Below are positions 51,307 through 61,360 of a stretch of DNA of 61,473 bases, piece after piece. Each line of letters starts with the position of its first letter. Within the stretch, counting starts at the first letter, position 1. The translations under genes and the position numbers were made by a program. Under the pieces are notes generated by a model. The model did no database searches and was not told the origin of the DNA. It saw only the letters and a list, made by a program, of their open reading frames with translations. Origin of the DNA: Herbidospora solisilvae (GTDB lineage: Bacteria; Actinomycetota; Actinomycetes; Streptosporangiales; Streptosporangiaceae); NCBI RefSeq assembly GCF_009901565.1, contig NZ_WXEW01000017.1:1-61473 (forward strand), in the 5' to 3' direction.

Positions 51307-52100
51307 TCTGATTCCTTACTGAGCAGGGTCACGCCGCCCGAGACGGTGGTCGCGCTGAGGGTGGCCATGCCACCGCCGAGGCGGCCGGTGAGTGTCTTGG
51401 TGCCGGGGTGGCCGTTGTACGTGAGACCCGGGAAGGCGGACTCCAGATTGCCCGACATCGAGCGGAAGGTCACGTCGCTGTCGGTGGCGCGCGGAAGCCG
51501 CACCCAGATCGAGCCCGAGACCGTGTTGAGGGTCACGTGGCCGGTCGGGCCGAGGGTCAGGTCGGCGGTGATGCCGCCGCTGACGGTGTTGCCGCGCAGA
51601 CGCCTGGGCACCCCGTCGGCGACGGTCAGCTCGCCCGAGACGCTGGTGAACGCGAGGTCGCCGGCGAGGGCGCGGCTCTCGACCGACCCCGAGACGGTCT
51701 CGGCGTGGACGTCGCCGCTCACGCCGTCGAGGATGATGTCGCCCGTCACGCTGCGGACCCGGGTCTGACCCTCGAAGCCGGCGATCACCGCCCCCGCGGA
51801 GATCACCCCCGCCTCGACCCGGCAGGTCTTCGGGACCGTCAGGGTGATCACGCAGCTGCGCCCGCCCCCCGAGCGCAACCAGCCGAGCACGCCCTCCCAG
51901 GTGAGGTCGCCGTAGGTGACGGTGAGCCGGCCGGCCTCCTGCTCGACGACGAGGGGGACGCTGCCGATCTCGCTGATCTCCAGGCCGGGCGGGCCGTCGC
52001 TGGCCAGCACCGCCAGGTGGCCGGCCACGATGCGCACGCTCAACCGGTCGACCGGATCGAACGTGAGCTGGTCGGGTTTGTCGATGGTCCATCTCGGCAT
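51303..52100 (-). CDS. DUF4097-family beta-repeat protein
   Basis: 265 residues. From ~90 on it is made of repeated short strands with the pattern T/S-V-S/T-G-x-I/V (VRSVTGDI, AETVSGSV, FTSVSGEL, GNTVSGGI, LNTVSGSI, RSMSGNL, ATTVSGGV), which is the DUF4097 beta-helix-like signature. No signal peptide is visible. It is coupled to padR and is probably an effector or partner in the same stress response; biochemical role unknown. Confidence 0.87.
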   Translation of the reverse strand: MPRWTIDKPDQLTFDPVDRLSVRIVAGHLAVLASDGPPGLEISEIGSVPLVVEQEAGRLTVTYGDLTWEGVLGWLRSGGGRSCVITLTVPKTCRVEAGVISAGAVIAGFEGQTRVRSVTGDIILDGVSGDVHAETVSGSVESRALAGDLAFTSVSGELTVADGVPRRLRGNTVSGGITADLTLGPTGHVTLNTVSGSIWVRLPRATDSDVTFRSMSGNLESAFPGLTYNGHPGTKTLTGRLGGGMATLSATTVSGGVTLLSKESE

Positions 52101-52134
52101 GACGCCGCCCCTTCCACGAACTGCCTACAAACAC

Positions 52135-52173
52135 GATATGTCGCGTTCGTGGAAAGTCAAGATGTATCGCGTT
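52135..52173. promoter_or_regulatory. candidate PadR operator: direct repeats upstream of the DUF4097-padR operon
   Basis: GATATGTCGCGTT (52135-52147) and GATGTATCGCGTT (52161-52173) are 13-base imperfect direct repeats, 26 bases apart and 35 bases before the operon start. They contain the ATAT/ATGTAT words often found in PadR operators. The second repeat abuts the stop codon of the small gene upstream. Confidence 0.5.
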
Positions 52174-52350
52174 CTAGTCCTCGTCGTCGTCGAGCCGGGC
52201 CAGCCAGGTCGCCAGGCGCTCGACCGGGGTCTCGAACTCGGGGTTGAGGTCGACGAACTCGCGCAGCCGCTCGGCCAGCCAGACCATCTGCACCTCCTCC
52301 TCGCCCCGGCGCTCGACCAGTTCCTCGATGCCCCTGTCGGTGAAGTACAT
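52174..52350 (-). CDS. small conserved protein, DUF6104-like
   Basis: 58 residues, acidic, opening MYFTDRGIEELVERRGEEEV and ending LATWLARLDDDED. I recognise this as a short conserved actinobacterial family often found beside kgd. The gene is short enough to be missed by ORF callers with a 60-residue cut-off. The ATG follows GGGAGC by 4-9 bases. It lies 64 bases after the kgd stop on the same strand. Function unknown. Confidence 0.85.
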   Translation of the reverse strand: MYFTDRGIEELVERRGEEEVQMVWLAERLREFVDLNPEFETPVERLATWLARLDDDED

Positions 52351-52414
52351 GAAAGCTCCCGGAAACGGCGAGAGGCCCCCCGCAGTGGAGGGCCTCCCGC
52401 TGGGTGTGACGTGT

Positions 52415-55400
52415 CTAACCGAAGATCTCGGTGATGATGGCGTGGAGTTCGTTGTCGTGGGTGCTGTGGGAACCGGCGGCCGGCGAGGAGTTCGCCGCCC
52501 GCGAGACCCGCCGCAGCCGCCGGCCGTTGAGCACCTCGGGCCGCTCGGTCATCTTCAGCGCCAGGTAGGGCCACGGGCCCATGTTGACCGGTTCGTCCTG
52601 CGCCCACACGAGCTCGACGTCGTCGGCGTAGCGGGCCAGCTCGGCCTTCAGCGGCTGCTCGGGGAACGGGAAGAGCCGCTCCATCCGGACGACCGCCGTG
52701 TCGGTGTGGCCCCCCTTGTCGCGTGCGGCGGCCAGATCGTAGTAGATCTTGCCGGAGCACAGGACGACCTTCCGGACGCCAGCGGGGTCGACCGTGGTGT
52801 CACCGAGCACCGGCTGGAAGGTGCCGGAGGTGAACTCCGCGGTCGCCGACGCCGCCGCCTTGTGGCGCAGCAGCGACTTGGGCGTGAACACGACCAGCGG
52901 CTTGCGCCGGTCGGACAGCGCCTGCCAGCGCAGCAGGTGGAAGTAGTTCGCCGGGGTCGTCGGCTGGGCCACGGTCATGTTGTCGAGCGCGCAGATCTGC
53001 AGGAAGCGCTCGATGCGGGCCGAGGAGTGGTCGGGACCCTGACCCTCGTAGCCGTGCGGCAGCAGCAGCACGACCGACGACCGCTGGCCCCACTTCTGCT
53101 CACCGGACGAGATGAACTCGTCGATGATCGACTGGGCGCCGTTGACGAAGTCGCCGAACTGCGCCTCCCACATGACCAGCGCCTCGGGCCGGACCACGCT
53201 GTAGCCGTATTCGAAGCCCAGCGCCGCGAACTCGCTCAGCAGCGAGTCGTAGACGTAGAACTTCGTGACGCCCTCGTTGAACGTCTTCAGCGGGGTGTGG
53301 TCTTCGCCGGTGACCCGGTCGACCAGCACCGCGTGGCGCTGGCCGAAGGTGCCGCGCCGCGAGTCCTGGCCCGCCAGGCGGACGGGGTGGCCGTCGAGCA
53401 GGAGCGAGCCGAACGCCAGCGTCTCGCCGGTCGCCCAGTCGATCGCGTCCTCCTCGATCATCGCGCCGCGCCGCTGGAGCACCGGGTTGAGCCTCGGGTG
53501 GACGGTGAAGCCCTCTGGCAGCGTGAGCTGCGTGTCGATGACCCGCTTGACGGTCTCCTCGGAGATGGCCGTCTTGGTGTCGTCGTGGCTCCACACGATC
53601 AGCTCGTCGGTGGGCGGCTTGACGACCGCGCCCTCTTCGAGCGGCTTCTTGGCGGCCTCGCGGGTCTCGGTGAAGGCCCGCTCCAGCTGCTCCTGGTAGT
53701 CGCGCAGCGCCTGCTCGGCCTCTTCGACCGTGATGTCGCCGCGGCCGATCAGGGCCTCGGTGTAGAGCTTGCGGGTGGAGCGCTTGGCGTCGATCAGGTC
53801 GTACATGAGCGGCTGGGTGAAGCTCGGGTTGTCGGCCTCGTTGTGGCCGCGGCGCCGGTAGCAGATCATGTCGATCACGACGTCCTTGCGGAACGCCTGG
53901 CGGTATTCGTAGGCCAGCTTGCCGACCCGGACGACCGCCTCGGGGTCGTCGCCGTTCACGTGGAAGATCGGCGCCTGGATCATGCGCGCGACGTCGGTGG
54001 CGTAGACCGACGAACGCGAGGCCTCCGGGCTGGTGGTGAAGCCGACCTGGTTGTTGACCACGATGTGGACGGTGCCGCCGGTGCGGTAGCCGCGCAGCTG
54101 CGACAGGTGCAGCGTCTCGGCCACCACGCCCTGGCCCGCGAAGGCCGCGTCGCCGTGGATCAGCACCGGCAGGACGGTGAAGCCCTCGGGGCCCATCTCC
54201 AGCAGGTCCTGCTTGGCGCGCACGACGCCTTCGAGGACGGGGTCGACCGCTTCCAGGTGGGACGGGTTGGCGACGACCGACGCCTTGATCCGCTTGCCCG
54301 ACGGCGACACGAAGTCGCCGTTGGCGCCCAGGTGGTATTTCACGTCGCCCGAGCCGTGGGCGCTGCGCGGGTCGAGGTTGCCCTCGAACTCGCCGAACAC
54401 CTGGGCGTAGGACTTGCCGACGATGTTGGCCAGCACGTTGAGACGGCCGCGGTGGGCCATGCCGATGACGACCTCGTCGAGCTGCTCGTCGGCCGCCGCG
54501 GCGATCACCGAGTCGAGCAGCGGGATCAGCGACTCGCCGCCTTCGAGCGAGAAGCGCTTCTGGCCGACGTACTTCGTCTGCAGGAAGGTCTCGAACGCCT
54601 CGGCGGTGTTGAGCCGCGCCAGGACGTGGAGCTGCTCGTCGCGGTCGGGCTTGGCGTGGGGCTTCTCGACCCGCGCCTGGATCCAGGCCCGCTCTTCGGG
54701 GTTCTGGATGTGCATGTACTCGATGCCGACGGTGCGGCAGTAGGAGTCGCGCAGCACGCCGAGGACCTCGCGCAGCGTCATCAGCGCCCGGCCGCCGAAA
54801 CCACCGGTCGGGAACTCGCGCTCCAGGTCCCACAGGGTGAGGCCGTGCTTGGTGATGTCGAGGTCGGGGTGCTTGCGCTGGCGGTATTCCAGCGGGTCGG
54901 TGTCGGCCATCAGGTGGCCGCGCACGCGGTAGGCGTGGATCAGCTCGATGACGCGGGCCGACTTGGCGACGTCGTCGTCGTGGGAGGCCGAAACGTCGGC
55001 GGTCCAGCGGACCGGCTCGTAGGGGATCCGCAGCGACTCGAAGATGTCGTCGTAGAAGTCGTCGGCGCCCAGCAGCAGCTGGTGGATGCGCCGCAGGAAA
55101 TCACCCGACTGCGCACCCTGGATGATGCGGTGGTCGTAGGTGCTGGTGAGCGTCATCACCTTGCTGATGGCCAGCCGCGAGAGCGTCTCGGCCGAGGCGC
55201 CCTGGTATTCGGCCGGGTATTCCATCGCGCCGACGCCGATGATCGTGCCCTGGCCGGGCATCAGGCGCGGCACCGAGTGGACCGTGCCGATGGTGCCGGG
55301 GTTGGTCAGCGAGATCGTGGTGCCCTGGAAGTCGTCGACGCCGAGCTTGCCGGAGCGCGCCTTGCGGACGATCTCTTCGTAGGCCATCCAGAAGTGCTGG

Positions 55401-56086
55401 AAGTCGAGCGTCTCAGCAGCCTTGATCGACGGCACCAGCAATTGGCGCGTTCCGTCGCTCTTCTGGACGTCGATCGCCAGCCCCAGCCCGACGTGCTCGG
55501 GCCGGACGAGAGCCGGCTTGCCGTCGATCTCGCCGTAGGCGTAGTTCATCTCCGGCATGGCCTCAAGAGCCCGCACGATGGCGTAGCCGATGAGGTGGGT
55601 GAAGGAGATCTTGCCACCGCGCCCGCGGGAGAGGTGGTTGTTGATCACGATCCGGTTGTCGATCAGCAGCTTGGCCGGAACGGCCCGCACGCTCGTCGCG
55701 GTCGGGATCGCCAGCGACGCCTCCATGTTGAGGGCGGTGCGGGCGGCGGCGCCGCGCAGCTTCTCCTCGACCGCGCCGACGGGCGGCTTCGGCGCCTCGG
55801 TCTTGGCGGCGGCCGGCTTCTCGGGAGCCTTGGCAGGAGGTGCCTTCTTCGGCTCCGCCTTCGGCTGCGGGGGAGCGGCGGGTGCGGCGGGTGCGGGAGC
55901 GGCGGCCTGCGTCGCGTCGCCCGGCGGGGCGACCTTGCCCTGCCCGTTGTAATCCGCGAAGAAGTGCCACCAGGCCTTGTCAACCGACTCGGGGTCCTGA
56001 AGGTACTTTTGGTAAAGCTCGTCGACAAGCCATTCGTTCTGTCCGAAGCTTGCCAGCGGGTCTGTCCGCGACGACTCAGACGACAC
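52415..56086 (-). CDS. kgd: multifunctional 2-oxoglutarate decarboxylase/dehydrogenase E1-E2 protein
   Basis: 1223 residues from GTG 56086 ([23 protein letters not shown]), with in-frame GTG 56221 as an alternative. Order: short E1 N-terminal segment (~1-45), Ala/Pro/Lys-rich linker (~50-110), E2-type acyltransferase domain (~130-370; [16 protein letters not shown]) and the ThDP-dependent E1 region (~390-1223; [41 protein letters not shown]). This is the actinobacterial Kgd/OdhA fusion that feeds 2-oxoglutarate into the TCA cycle, in mycobacteria controlled by the FHA protein GarA. Confidence 0.96.
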   Translation of the reverse strand: MSSESSRTDPLASFGQNEWLVDELYQKYLQDPESVDKAWWHFFADYNGQGKVAPPGDATQAAAPAPAAPAAPPQPKAEPKKAPPAKAPEKPAAAKTEAPKPPVGAVEEKLRGAAARTALNMEASLAIPTATSVRAVPAKLLIDNRIVINNHLSRGRGGKISFTHLIGYAIVRALEAMPEMNYAYGEIDGKPALVRPEHVGLGLAIDVQKSDGTRQLLVPSIKAAETLDFQHFWMAYEEIVRKARSGKLGVDDFQGTTISLTNPGTIGTVHSVPRLMPGQGTIIGVGAMEYPAEYQGASAETLSRLAISKVMTLTSTYDHRIIQGAQSGDFLRRIHQLLLGADDFYDDIFESLRIPYEPVRWTADVSASHDDDVAKSARVIELIHAYRVRGHLMADTDPLEYRQRKHPDLDITKHGLTLWDLEREFPTGGFGGRALMTLREVLGVLRDSYCRTVGIEYMHIQNPEERAWIQARVEKPHAKPDRDEQLHVLARLNTAEAFETFLQTKYVGQKRFSLEGGESLIPLLDSVIAAAADEQLDEVVIGMAHRGRLNVLANIVGKSYAQVFGEFEGNLDPRSAHGSGDVKYHLGANGDFVSPSGKRIKASVVANPSHLEAVDPVLEGVVRAKQDLLEMGPEGFTVLPVLIHGDAAFAGQGVVAETLHLSQLRGYRTGGTVHIVVNNQVGFTTSPEASRSSVYATDVARMIQAPIFHVNGDDPEAVVRVGKLAYEYRQAFRKDVVIDMICYRRRGHNEADNPSFTQPLMYDLIDAKRSTRKLYTEALIGRGDITVEEAEQALRDYQEQLERAFTETREAAKKPLEEGAVVKPPTDELIVWSHDDTKTAISEETVKRVIDTQLTLPEGFTVHPRLNPVLQRRGAMIEEDAIDWATGETLAFGSLLLDGHPVRLAGQDSRRGTFGQRHAVLVDRVTGEDHTPLKTFNEGVTKFYVYDSLLSEFAALGFEYGYSVVRPEALVMWEAQFGDFVNGAQSIIDEFISSGEQKWGQRSSVVLLLPHGYEGQGPDHSSARIERFLQICALDNMTVAQPTTPANYFHLLRWQALSDRRKPLVVFTPKSLLRHKAAASATAEFTSGTFQPVLGDTTVDPAGVRKVVLCSGKIYYDLAAARDKGGHTDTAVVRMERLFPFPEQPLKAELARYADDVELVWAQDEPVNMGPWPYLALKMTERPEVLNGRRLRRVSRAANSSPAAGSHSTHDNELHAIITEIFG

Positions 56087-56305
56087 GGCGGAAATCGCCC
56101 TCTTCCGCAGATCGGCGTTGATGTAAAGGAACCTGTCCAAGGCTACTCGTCCAGCCAGGTGACGAGAGCCGTCCGGCGCGTGGCTCCCGCTTATGCTCCC
56201 AGGACTGTCCGAACTGGTCACGCACGGGTAGCCCCCCAGGATGGTAGAGGCACCCTCACCGGCTGGTCAGGGCGAGGTCCCCTTTTCGTCATATTGGTCG
56301 TAATT

Positions 56306-56947
56306 CTAACCGATTGTGCGTGTTGAAGTTCGGACCTCAGGGCTGATCACCTGCAGCAACGTGACCAGTTCGGCGCCGGCCGAGGCCAGTTCCTCCATGG
56401 TCATCGGGGCCAGGCGTTCGAGGATGAAAATCGCGTCGACCGTGTCTTCGGTGATCCGGGTGCGCACGCCCTGGCGCCAGTTCCAGCGGCGGCAGGTCAC
56501 TCCCGCGTCGTCGCGCCACACGACCTCGCCCGGGGCCGGGTCGCCCAGCACCTCGTCGGCCTTCTCGTCGCCCGCGGCCCGGACCAGCCGCGCGGGACCC
56601 TCGTAGCGGCGCAGGTCCTCGCCGCCGATGGGGAGTGTGTGGCGTACCGAGATGGAGTTGTAGGCGTCGACGACCAGGTTGATCTCGGGCAGCGGCATGC
56701 GGCGGATCAGGGCGTCGACCGAGGGGCGGGTGCGCTGGGGCTTGGCGCCGAAGGCGCGGTAGGCCTCGCGCCAGGCCTCGATCTTCGGGTGGTCGAGCGG
56801 CGCGGCCTCGGCCGACGCCTCGGCCAGCCACTTGCGCGACCGGTCGTCGGAGGGGCCGTTCACGAAGCCGACGGCCTCGACCAGGAGCACGGCGAAGTCG
56901 GGCCGGAGGGCGCGGACCGCCTCGTCGATGTGGATGTCGTTCAGCAC
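56306..56947 (-). CDS. B3/B4 domain-containing protein
   Basis: 213 residues matching the stand-alone B3/B4 domain related to the beta subunit of phenylalanyl-tRNA synthetase (KPQRTRPSVDALIRRM, NLVVDAYNSISVRHTLPIGGEDL). Members are thought to bind or edit tRNA or amino acids; the function of single-domain versions is poorly defined. It sits between kgd and the cellulase gene, all on the minus strand. Confidence 0.85.
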   Translation of the reverse strand: MLNDIHIDEAVRALRPDFAVLLVEAVGFVNGPSDDRSRKWLAEASAEAAPLDHPKIEAWREAYRAFGAKPQRTRPSVDALIRRMPLPEINLVVDAYNSISVRHTLPIGGEDLRRYEGPARLVRAAGDEKADEVLGDPAPGEVVWRDDAGVTCRRWNWRQGVRTRITEDTVDAIFILERLAPMTMEELASAGAELVTLLQVISPEVRTSTRTIG

Positions 56948-56960
56948 GGAAGAAGACTAG

Positions 56961-56994
56961 GGGCCCGTGGCTCCCCCGGAAGAGCCACGGGCCC
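56961..56994 (-). terminator. terminator of the GH9 cellulase gene
   Basis: A perfect 13-bp stem GGGCCCGTGGCTC / GAGCCACGGGCCC with an 8-base loop, 7 bases after the cellulase stop and upstream of the B3/B4 gene. Confidence 0.88.
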
Positions 56995-57001
56995 GGGGTG
57001 G

Positions 57002-59539
57002 CTAGGCGCAGGCCTTGCCGTTCAGGAGGAACAGGTCCGGCACCGGGTTGGCGCCCGGGGCGCCGACGCCGTTGAAGCCGAAGGTGATCGACGAGCCGGG
57101 GTGGATCTTCTTGTTGTGGGACAGGTTCTTCGCGGTCAGGGTCGCGCCCGACTGCGTGTAGTCGGCGTTCCAGCCGTGGTCGAGCTTCTGCCCGCCCAGG
57201 AACGACCACTTCAGGTTCCAGCCGTCGATCGCGGTGGCGCCGGTGTTCTTGATCGTCACCTGGGTCGAGAAGCCGCTCGGCCACGAGCCGTGGACCTGGT
57301 AGGTCACGTCACACGAGCCGGGGGTGGTCACCGAGCCGTCGCCCTGGTCGGCGATGAAGGCCGAGATCCACGACAGCGGGGCGTTCCAGTTGATCGTCAG
57401 CTCGTTGGTCGCCCACGACTCGATGTGGTCGATGTAGCAGAACTGGGGCTTGCAGCCCTGGAGGTTGGCCTGCGCGATCGGGTCCTGGATGGCCGAGTTC
57501 GGGCCGCCCGCCAGGGTGCCCCTGGGCGGGTTGGGCAGGTCGGGGTTGAGCTGGTTGGCGTACCAGCGGGAGTGCTGGTTGTGCGAGTTGACCTCGCCGT
57601 AGCCCGTCACGTACGAGATGTTCAGGGCGTTGCGGCCGAGGATGTAGTCGATGCCCTCCAGCACGCCGTCGAGGTACTTCTTCTGGCCGGAGATGTCGTA
57701 CGCCGCCGCCATCACGACCATGTTGTTCAGGACCAGGTTGTTGGAGCCCCAGTCGAAGTCGGGCGGGTTGTAGGGCAGGCCGTACGGGTGCGCGTCCAGC
57801 GTGGCGAGGTACTTGTCGGCGCCCTCCAGGACCGAGGCGCGGACCTCCGCCCGGCCGGGCAGGTTGTTGGGCACCGTCGCGAGGTCGAGGCGGCCGAGCT
57901 GGGCCGTCGAGCCCCAGTCGAAGCCGCGCTCACGCCAGACGTCGGCCGTGTGCAGCGGCGAGTTCAGCACGGCGTCCCGGAAGGCCGCCTCGCCGGTGGT
58001 GATGTAGAGCTCGGCGGCGGCCCAGTAGAACTCGTCGGTCACGTTGTCGTCGTTGTAGGCGCCGCCGCCCACGCCGTCGTTGGGGGAGGCGTAGATCGCC
58101 GGGTTGGCCTTGGCGGCCGTCCAGGCCTTGCGGGCGGCGGCCAGGTTCTTGGCCGCGAACGCCGCGTCGTAGGGCGCGAACAGGCGGGCGGCCTGGGCGG
58201 CGGTGGCGGCGAGGTTCAGCGTGGCGGCCGTGGAGACCGGGTGGAGCTCACGGGGCTGCGGGTCGAGGTGCGGCATCAGCGGCAGGCCGGTCCACGCGGC
58301 GTCGTGGATCTTGTGGTGGGCCATGCCGTCGGGGCGCTGCATCTTGAGCAGGAACTCCTGCTCCCAGCGGGCCTCGTCGAGGATGTCGGGAACGGCGTCG
58401 CCGCTCTCCGGGATCGCCAGCGAGCCGATGGCCTTGGCGGTGGCGGCGTTCTTGGTGCGCTCGAACTCGCTCATCAGCTGCCAGGCGGAGACGCCGCCGT
58501 TGACGACGTACTTGCCGTGGTCGCCGGCGTCGTACCAGCCGCCCGAGACGTCGAGGGAGTAGTCGCACACGCCGGGCTGGCAGGGGACGTTCGTGTCGCC
58601 CTGGTTGGGCGCGACGCCGACGTGCCCGGCCGGGCGGCCGTAGCCGGGGCGCAGCGCGTCGTCGATCGCGATGCCGCTGCGCTGGGTGTAGTAGAACTTC
58701 AGCGCGTCCAGCTTGAGCTGGGCGTAGGCGCTCGCGGAGATGTCGAAGGGCCGGCTGGTGTCGCCGTCGGCGGTCAGGGTGTAGCCCTCGCCGGCGGTCG
58801 TGTACGAGCCGAAGTCGATGCTGTGCACGTTCTGGCCGGAGCTTCCGTCGACGCCGCGCGGGGTCGTCGAGCCGTTCGCCACGACCGTGCCGCCCTCGTT
58901 CTTGAGCTGCCAGGCGACGGCCTCGGTCGCGTCGGTCACGACGGTCGCGTTCTTGGGGCCGTCGGGCAGGTAGGCCACCTGGTTGACGCGCACCCGGGGG
59001 CCGGTGTCGGGCTCGTAGACCTCGGGCTCGGCGCCGCCGCGCAGCGACACGTCGTCGAGGCAGAAGCGCCACGGGGTCGCGCTGCCGCCGAGCTGGAAGG
59101 CGATCTGCGCGTTCGGCAGGCTGGTGGGCGCGGTGAAGGTGAACTCGTAGGAGTTGCCCGACACGCTCAGCTCGGGGTTGGCCGCGAAGAACTGCGTCCA
59201 GGGGTCGACCGGGAGCTGGATCAGCGCCCGGCCCACACGCGAGGGCGTGGCCGAGGCGAAGAAGCGGTAGGCGTAGGTCTCACCGGCGACCAGCGGGATG
59301 CCGTCGAGGCCGATGATCGCGTCCCACGGGTTGGTGGTCGAGCCGGGGATGTCAGCGCACAGGCGGCCGTCCTCCAGTTCGACGGTGACGTTGCCGGTGT
59401 TCCACCAGGGCGCGGTGGAGGTCTCGAACGTCCCGTTGGGGATCTGCTCGGGGCCCTCGTCGGCGTACGCGGTGGTCACCGGTAACAGGAACAGGGCCGC
59501 CGCGGCGAGCACGGCGGTGAGGCGGGAGGGTCGCGTCAA
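57002..59539 (-). CDS. modular secreted GH9 endoglucanase (CBM4/9 - Ig-like - GH9 - CBM2)
   Basis: 845 residues from TTG 59539, which has GAGG 6 bases ahead and opens the signal peptide ([18 protein letters not shown], cleaved near AYA-DEG). Modules: CBM4/9-like (~28-165), Ig-like N-domain (~180-265), GH9 catalytic domain (~270-735; [15 protein letters not shown] with catalytic Asp residues, [11 protein letters not shown], and [14 protein letters not shown] with the acid Glu), and a C-terminal CBM2 (~745-845) with its paired Cys. The layout matches Thermobifida fusca Cel9B. A perfect CebR/CelR box covers 59558-59571, predicting induction by cello-oligosaccharides. Confidence 0.95.
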   Translation of the reverse strand: MTRPSRLTAVLAAAALFLLPVTTAYADEGPEQIPNGTFETSTAPWWNTGNVTVELEDGRLCADIPGSTTNPWDAIIGLDGIPLVAGETYAYRFFASATPSRVGRALIQLPVDPWTQFFAANPELSVSGNSYEFTFTAPTSLPNAQIAFQLGGSATPWRFCLDDVSLRGGAEPEVYEPDTGPRVRVNQVAYLPDGPKNATVVTDATEAVAWQLKNEGGTVVANGSTTPRGVDGSSGQNVHSIDFGSYTTAGEGYTLTADGDTSRPFDISASAYAQLKLDALKFYYTQRSGIAIDDALRPGYGRPAGHVGVAPNQGDTNVPCQPGVCDYSLDVSGGWYDAGDHGKYVVNGGVSAWQLMSEFERTKNAATAKAIGSLAIPESGDAVPDILDEARWEQEFLLKMQRPDGMAHHKIHDAAWTGLPLMPHLDPQPRELHPVSTAATLNLAATAAQAARLFAPYDAAFAAKNLAAARKAWTAAKANPAIYASPNDGVGGGAYNDDNVTDEFYWAAAELYITTGEAAFRDAVLNSPLHTADVWRERGFDWGSTAQLGRLDLATVPNNLPGRAEVRASVLEGADKYLATLDAHPYGLPYNPPDFDWGSNNLVLNNMVVMAAAYDISGQKKYLDGVLEGIDYILGRNALNISYVTGYGEVNSHNQHSRWYANQLNPDLPNPPRGTLAGGPNSAIQDPIAQANLQGCKPQFCYIDHIESWATNELTINWNAPLSWISAFIADQGDGSVTTPGSCDVTYQVHGSWPSGFSTQVTIKNTGATAIDGWNLKWSFLGGQKLDHGWNADYTQSGATLTAKNLSHNKKIHPGSSITFGFNGVGAPGANPVPDLFLLNGKACA

Positions 59540-59557
59540 AATGCACCTCGTCAGGTA

Positions 59558-59571
59558 TGGGAGCGCTCCCA
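59558..59571. promoter_or_regulatory. CebR/CelR operator upstream of the cellulase gene
   Basis: TGGGAGCGCTCCCA, an exact match to the 14-bp palindrome bound by the LacI-family cellulose regulators CelR/CebR (extended by A/T to a 16-bp palindrome). It lies 18 bases before the TTG start. Confidence 0.93.
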
Positions 59572-59722
59572 TGGCTCAGGTCCACCCGATGTTTCCAACG
59601 GGTTTCACCGAGGGTCAAGAATCGCAGGTCGGCGCAGGTGGGCGACCTGCCGTGGGTCCGGAATGTCCGATGAAAATTTCAGCCACTAGAATTATGTTCG
59701 GTACGTCGGCCACAATCGACCC

Positions 59723-60754
59723 GTGAGAAGACCAACCGAACCGGCCAGTCCGACGCAGCACGCCGCCTGGCTGGCCGGCCGCCTCCCCGAGGTCGAACGT
59801 GTGCGCCCCGGCCTCTGGTCGATCCCCGTGCCGCTGCCGAACACGCCGCTGCGCTACGTGCTCGTCTACGCCCTCGAACTGCCCGGCGGCGTGGCGCTGA
59901 TCGACGCGGGGTGGGACACCGAGGAGGCGTACACGGCCCTGACCGCGGGACTGAAGACGGCGGGCTACGAGATCACCGACGTCAAGGCGGTCCTGGTCAC
60001 CCACATGCACCCCGACCACTACGGCCTGGCCGGCCGGGTCAGGGAGGACTCCGGCGCCTGGATCGGCCTGCACCCCGCCGACGCCCGGCTGCTGCGCGGC
60101 CGGTACGAGGACACCGAGGACCTGTCGAAGCGGGAACTCGCGCTGCTGCTCCGCAGCGGGATCCCGGAGGAGCGGGCCCGCGAGCTGGCGGGCTCCTCGA
60201 TGGCGATCCGCCGGTTCGTCTCGGCCGGCGCCCCCGACCGGCTCATCGAGGACGGCACGCGGCTCGACCTCCCCGGCTGGGACCTGACCGCGATCTGGAC
60301 GCCGGGCCACTCGCCCGGCCACCTGTGCTTCGCCGGCGACGGGCTGCTGTTCTCGGGCGACCACGTGCTCGCGAAGATCACCCCGATGGTCGCCTTCCAC
60401 CCGCAGTCGGCGCCCAACCCGCTCGCCGACTACCTCGACGCCCTGCGCGCGGTGGGCCGTCTCGACGTCGAGGAGGTGCTGCCCGCCCACGAGTACCGCT
60501 TCCCCGACCTGCCCGGCCGCGTCGACTACGTGATCTCCCACCACCACGACCGGCTGGCCGAGATCGAACGGGTGGTCGCCGCCGAGCCGGGCCTGACGTG
60601 CTGGCAGATCGCGACCCGGCTGACCTGGTCGCGGCCGTGGGAGTCGATCCAGGGGTTCCAGCTCCGGGCCGCCAACAACGAGACGCTGGCCCACCTGATC
60701 TACCTGGAGGGGAAAGGCCGGCTACGCGAGGAACATAACCTATATTACAAGTAG
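59723..60754 (+). CDS. MBL-fold metallo-hydrolase
   Basis: 343 residues. Metal motif THMHPDHYG (His-x-His-x-Asp-His, ~93-101), further ligands in TPGHSPGH (~194-201) and SGDHV, and a late His (PAHEYRF). A C-terminal winged-helix-like tail (~285-340) is typical of the LACTB2/glyoxalase-II-like branch. Substrate unknown. GTG 59723 is the first start after the cellulase promoter region; the two genes diverge over 183 bases. Confidence 0.88.
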   Translation: MRRPTEPASPTQHAAWLAGRLPEVERVRPGLWSIPVPLPNTPLRYVLVYALELPGGVALIDAGWDTEEAYTALTAGLKTAGYEITDVKAVLVTHMHPDHYGLAGRVREDSGAWIGLHPADARLLRGRYEDTEDLSKRELALLLRSGIPEERARELAGSSMAIRRFVSAGAPDRLIEDGTRLDLPGWDLTAIWTPGHSPGHLCFAGDGLLFSGDHVLAKITPMVAFHPQSAPNPLADYLDALRAVGRLDVEEVLPAHEYRFPDLPGRVDYVISHHHDRLAEIERVVAAEPGLTCWQIATRLTWSRPWESIQGFQLRAANNETLAHLIYLEGKGRLREEHNLYYK

Positions 60755-60778
60755 GGAATAAGTGCTACATTCGTGCTC

Positions 60779-60859
60779 ATGAGCCTGGAGTATCCCGGCG
60801 ACGTCTTCTGGTACGACCTCCCCGACGACGAGGCCGAAGAATACGAGGAGGACGTCTGA
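60779..60859 (+). CDS. 26-residue acidic peptide coupled to the FMN reductase gene
   Basis: ATG 60779 gives MSLEYPGDVFWYDLPDDEAE... ending EEYEEDV, 26 residues with 12 acidic and no basic ones. The stop codon overlaps the next ATG (TGATG), so translation would couple to the reductase. It is far below normal ORF cut-offs. It might be a leader or translation-coupling peptide, or a small partner protein; I recognise no family. Confidence 0.5.
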   Translation: MSLEYPGDVFWYDLPDDEAEEYEEDV

Positions 60860-61350
60860 TGGGCAGCATCGTGACCCTGGTCGGCAACCCGCGCGGCGGA
60901 TCGCGCACGTTGACCGTCGCCGTCGCCGCCGCCGAGGCGGCCCTCGGCTCGACCGGCGACGTGGTCGACCTCGCGGGCCTGGCCCCCCACCTGTTCGCGC
61001 CCCAGCCCGTCGCGGCCGTCGAGGTGGCGCTCGACCTCGTCAAGGACGCCGACGTGCTGGTGGTGGCGAGCCCGACGTACAAGGGGACCTACACCGGGCT
61101 CCTCAAGGCCTTCCTCGACCGCCTGCCGCCCCGGGCGCTGGCCGGGAAGCACGCGCTGCCGCTCCTGGTGATGGGCGGCGCCCAGCACGCCCTGGCGGTG
61201 GAGGTGCACTTCCGGCCGCTGCTGGTCGAGCTGGGCGCGATCGTGCCCACGCCGGGGCTGGCGGTGCTGGAGAGCCAGCTCGCCGATCTGGACGCCGTGC
61301 TCAAGCCGTGGGCCGGGCAGCTCGCGGGCCAGCTCCCCGCCCGGGTCTAG
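60859..61350 (+). CDS. NAD(P)H-dependent FMN reductase (SsuE/MsuE family)
   Basis: 163 residues of the flavodoxin-like fold. GNPRGGSRTL (~9-18) binds FMN phosphate, and SPTYKGTYTGLLKAFLDRLP (~75-94) is the dimer/flavin loop. It reduces FMN, usually to supply a flavin-dependent monooxygenase; no monooxygenase gene follows here because a transposase fragment begins. It may have lost downstream operon partners to the insertion. Confidence 0.9.
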   Translation: MGSIVTLVGNPRGGSRTLTVAVAAAEAALGSTGDVVDLAGLAPHLFAPQPVAAVEVALDLVKDADVLVVASPTYKGTYTGLLKAFLDRLPPRALAGKHALPLLVMGGAQHALAVEVHFRPLLVELGAIVPTPGLAVLESQLADLDAVLKPWAGQLAGQLPARV

Positions 61351-61360
61351 GTGTACTCGG

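Noticed and set aside
52244-56326. Open frame of 1360 codons on the plus strand
   Set aside because: It is antisense to kgd, whose protein has clear domains; long antisense frames are usual in GC-rich codon-biased DNA. Its translation is low-complexity Arg/Val/Gly/Asp with no recognisable motif.
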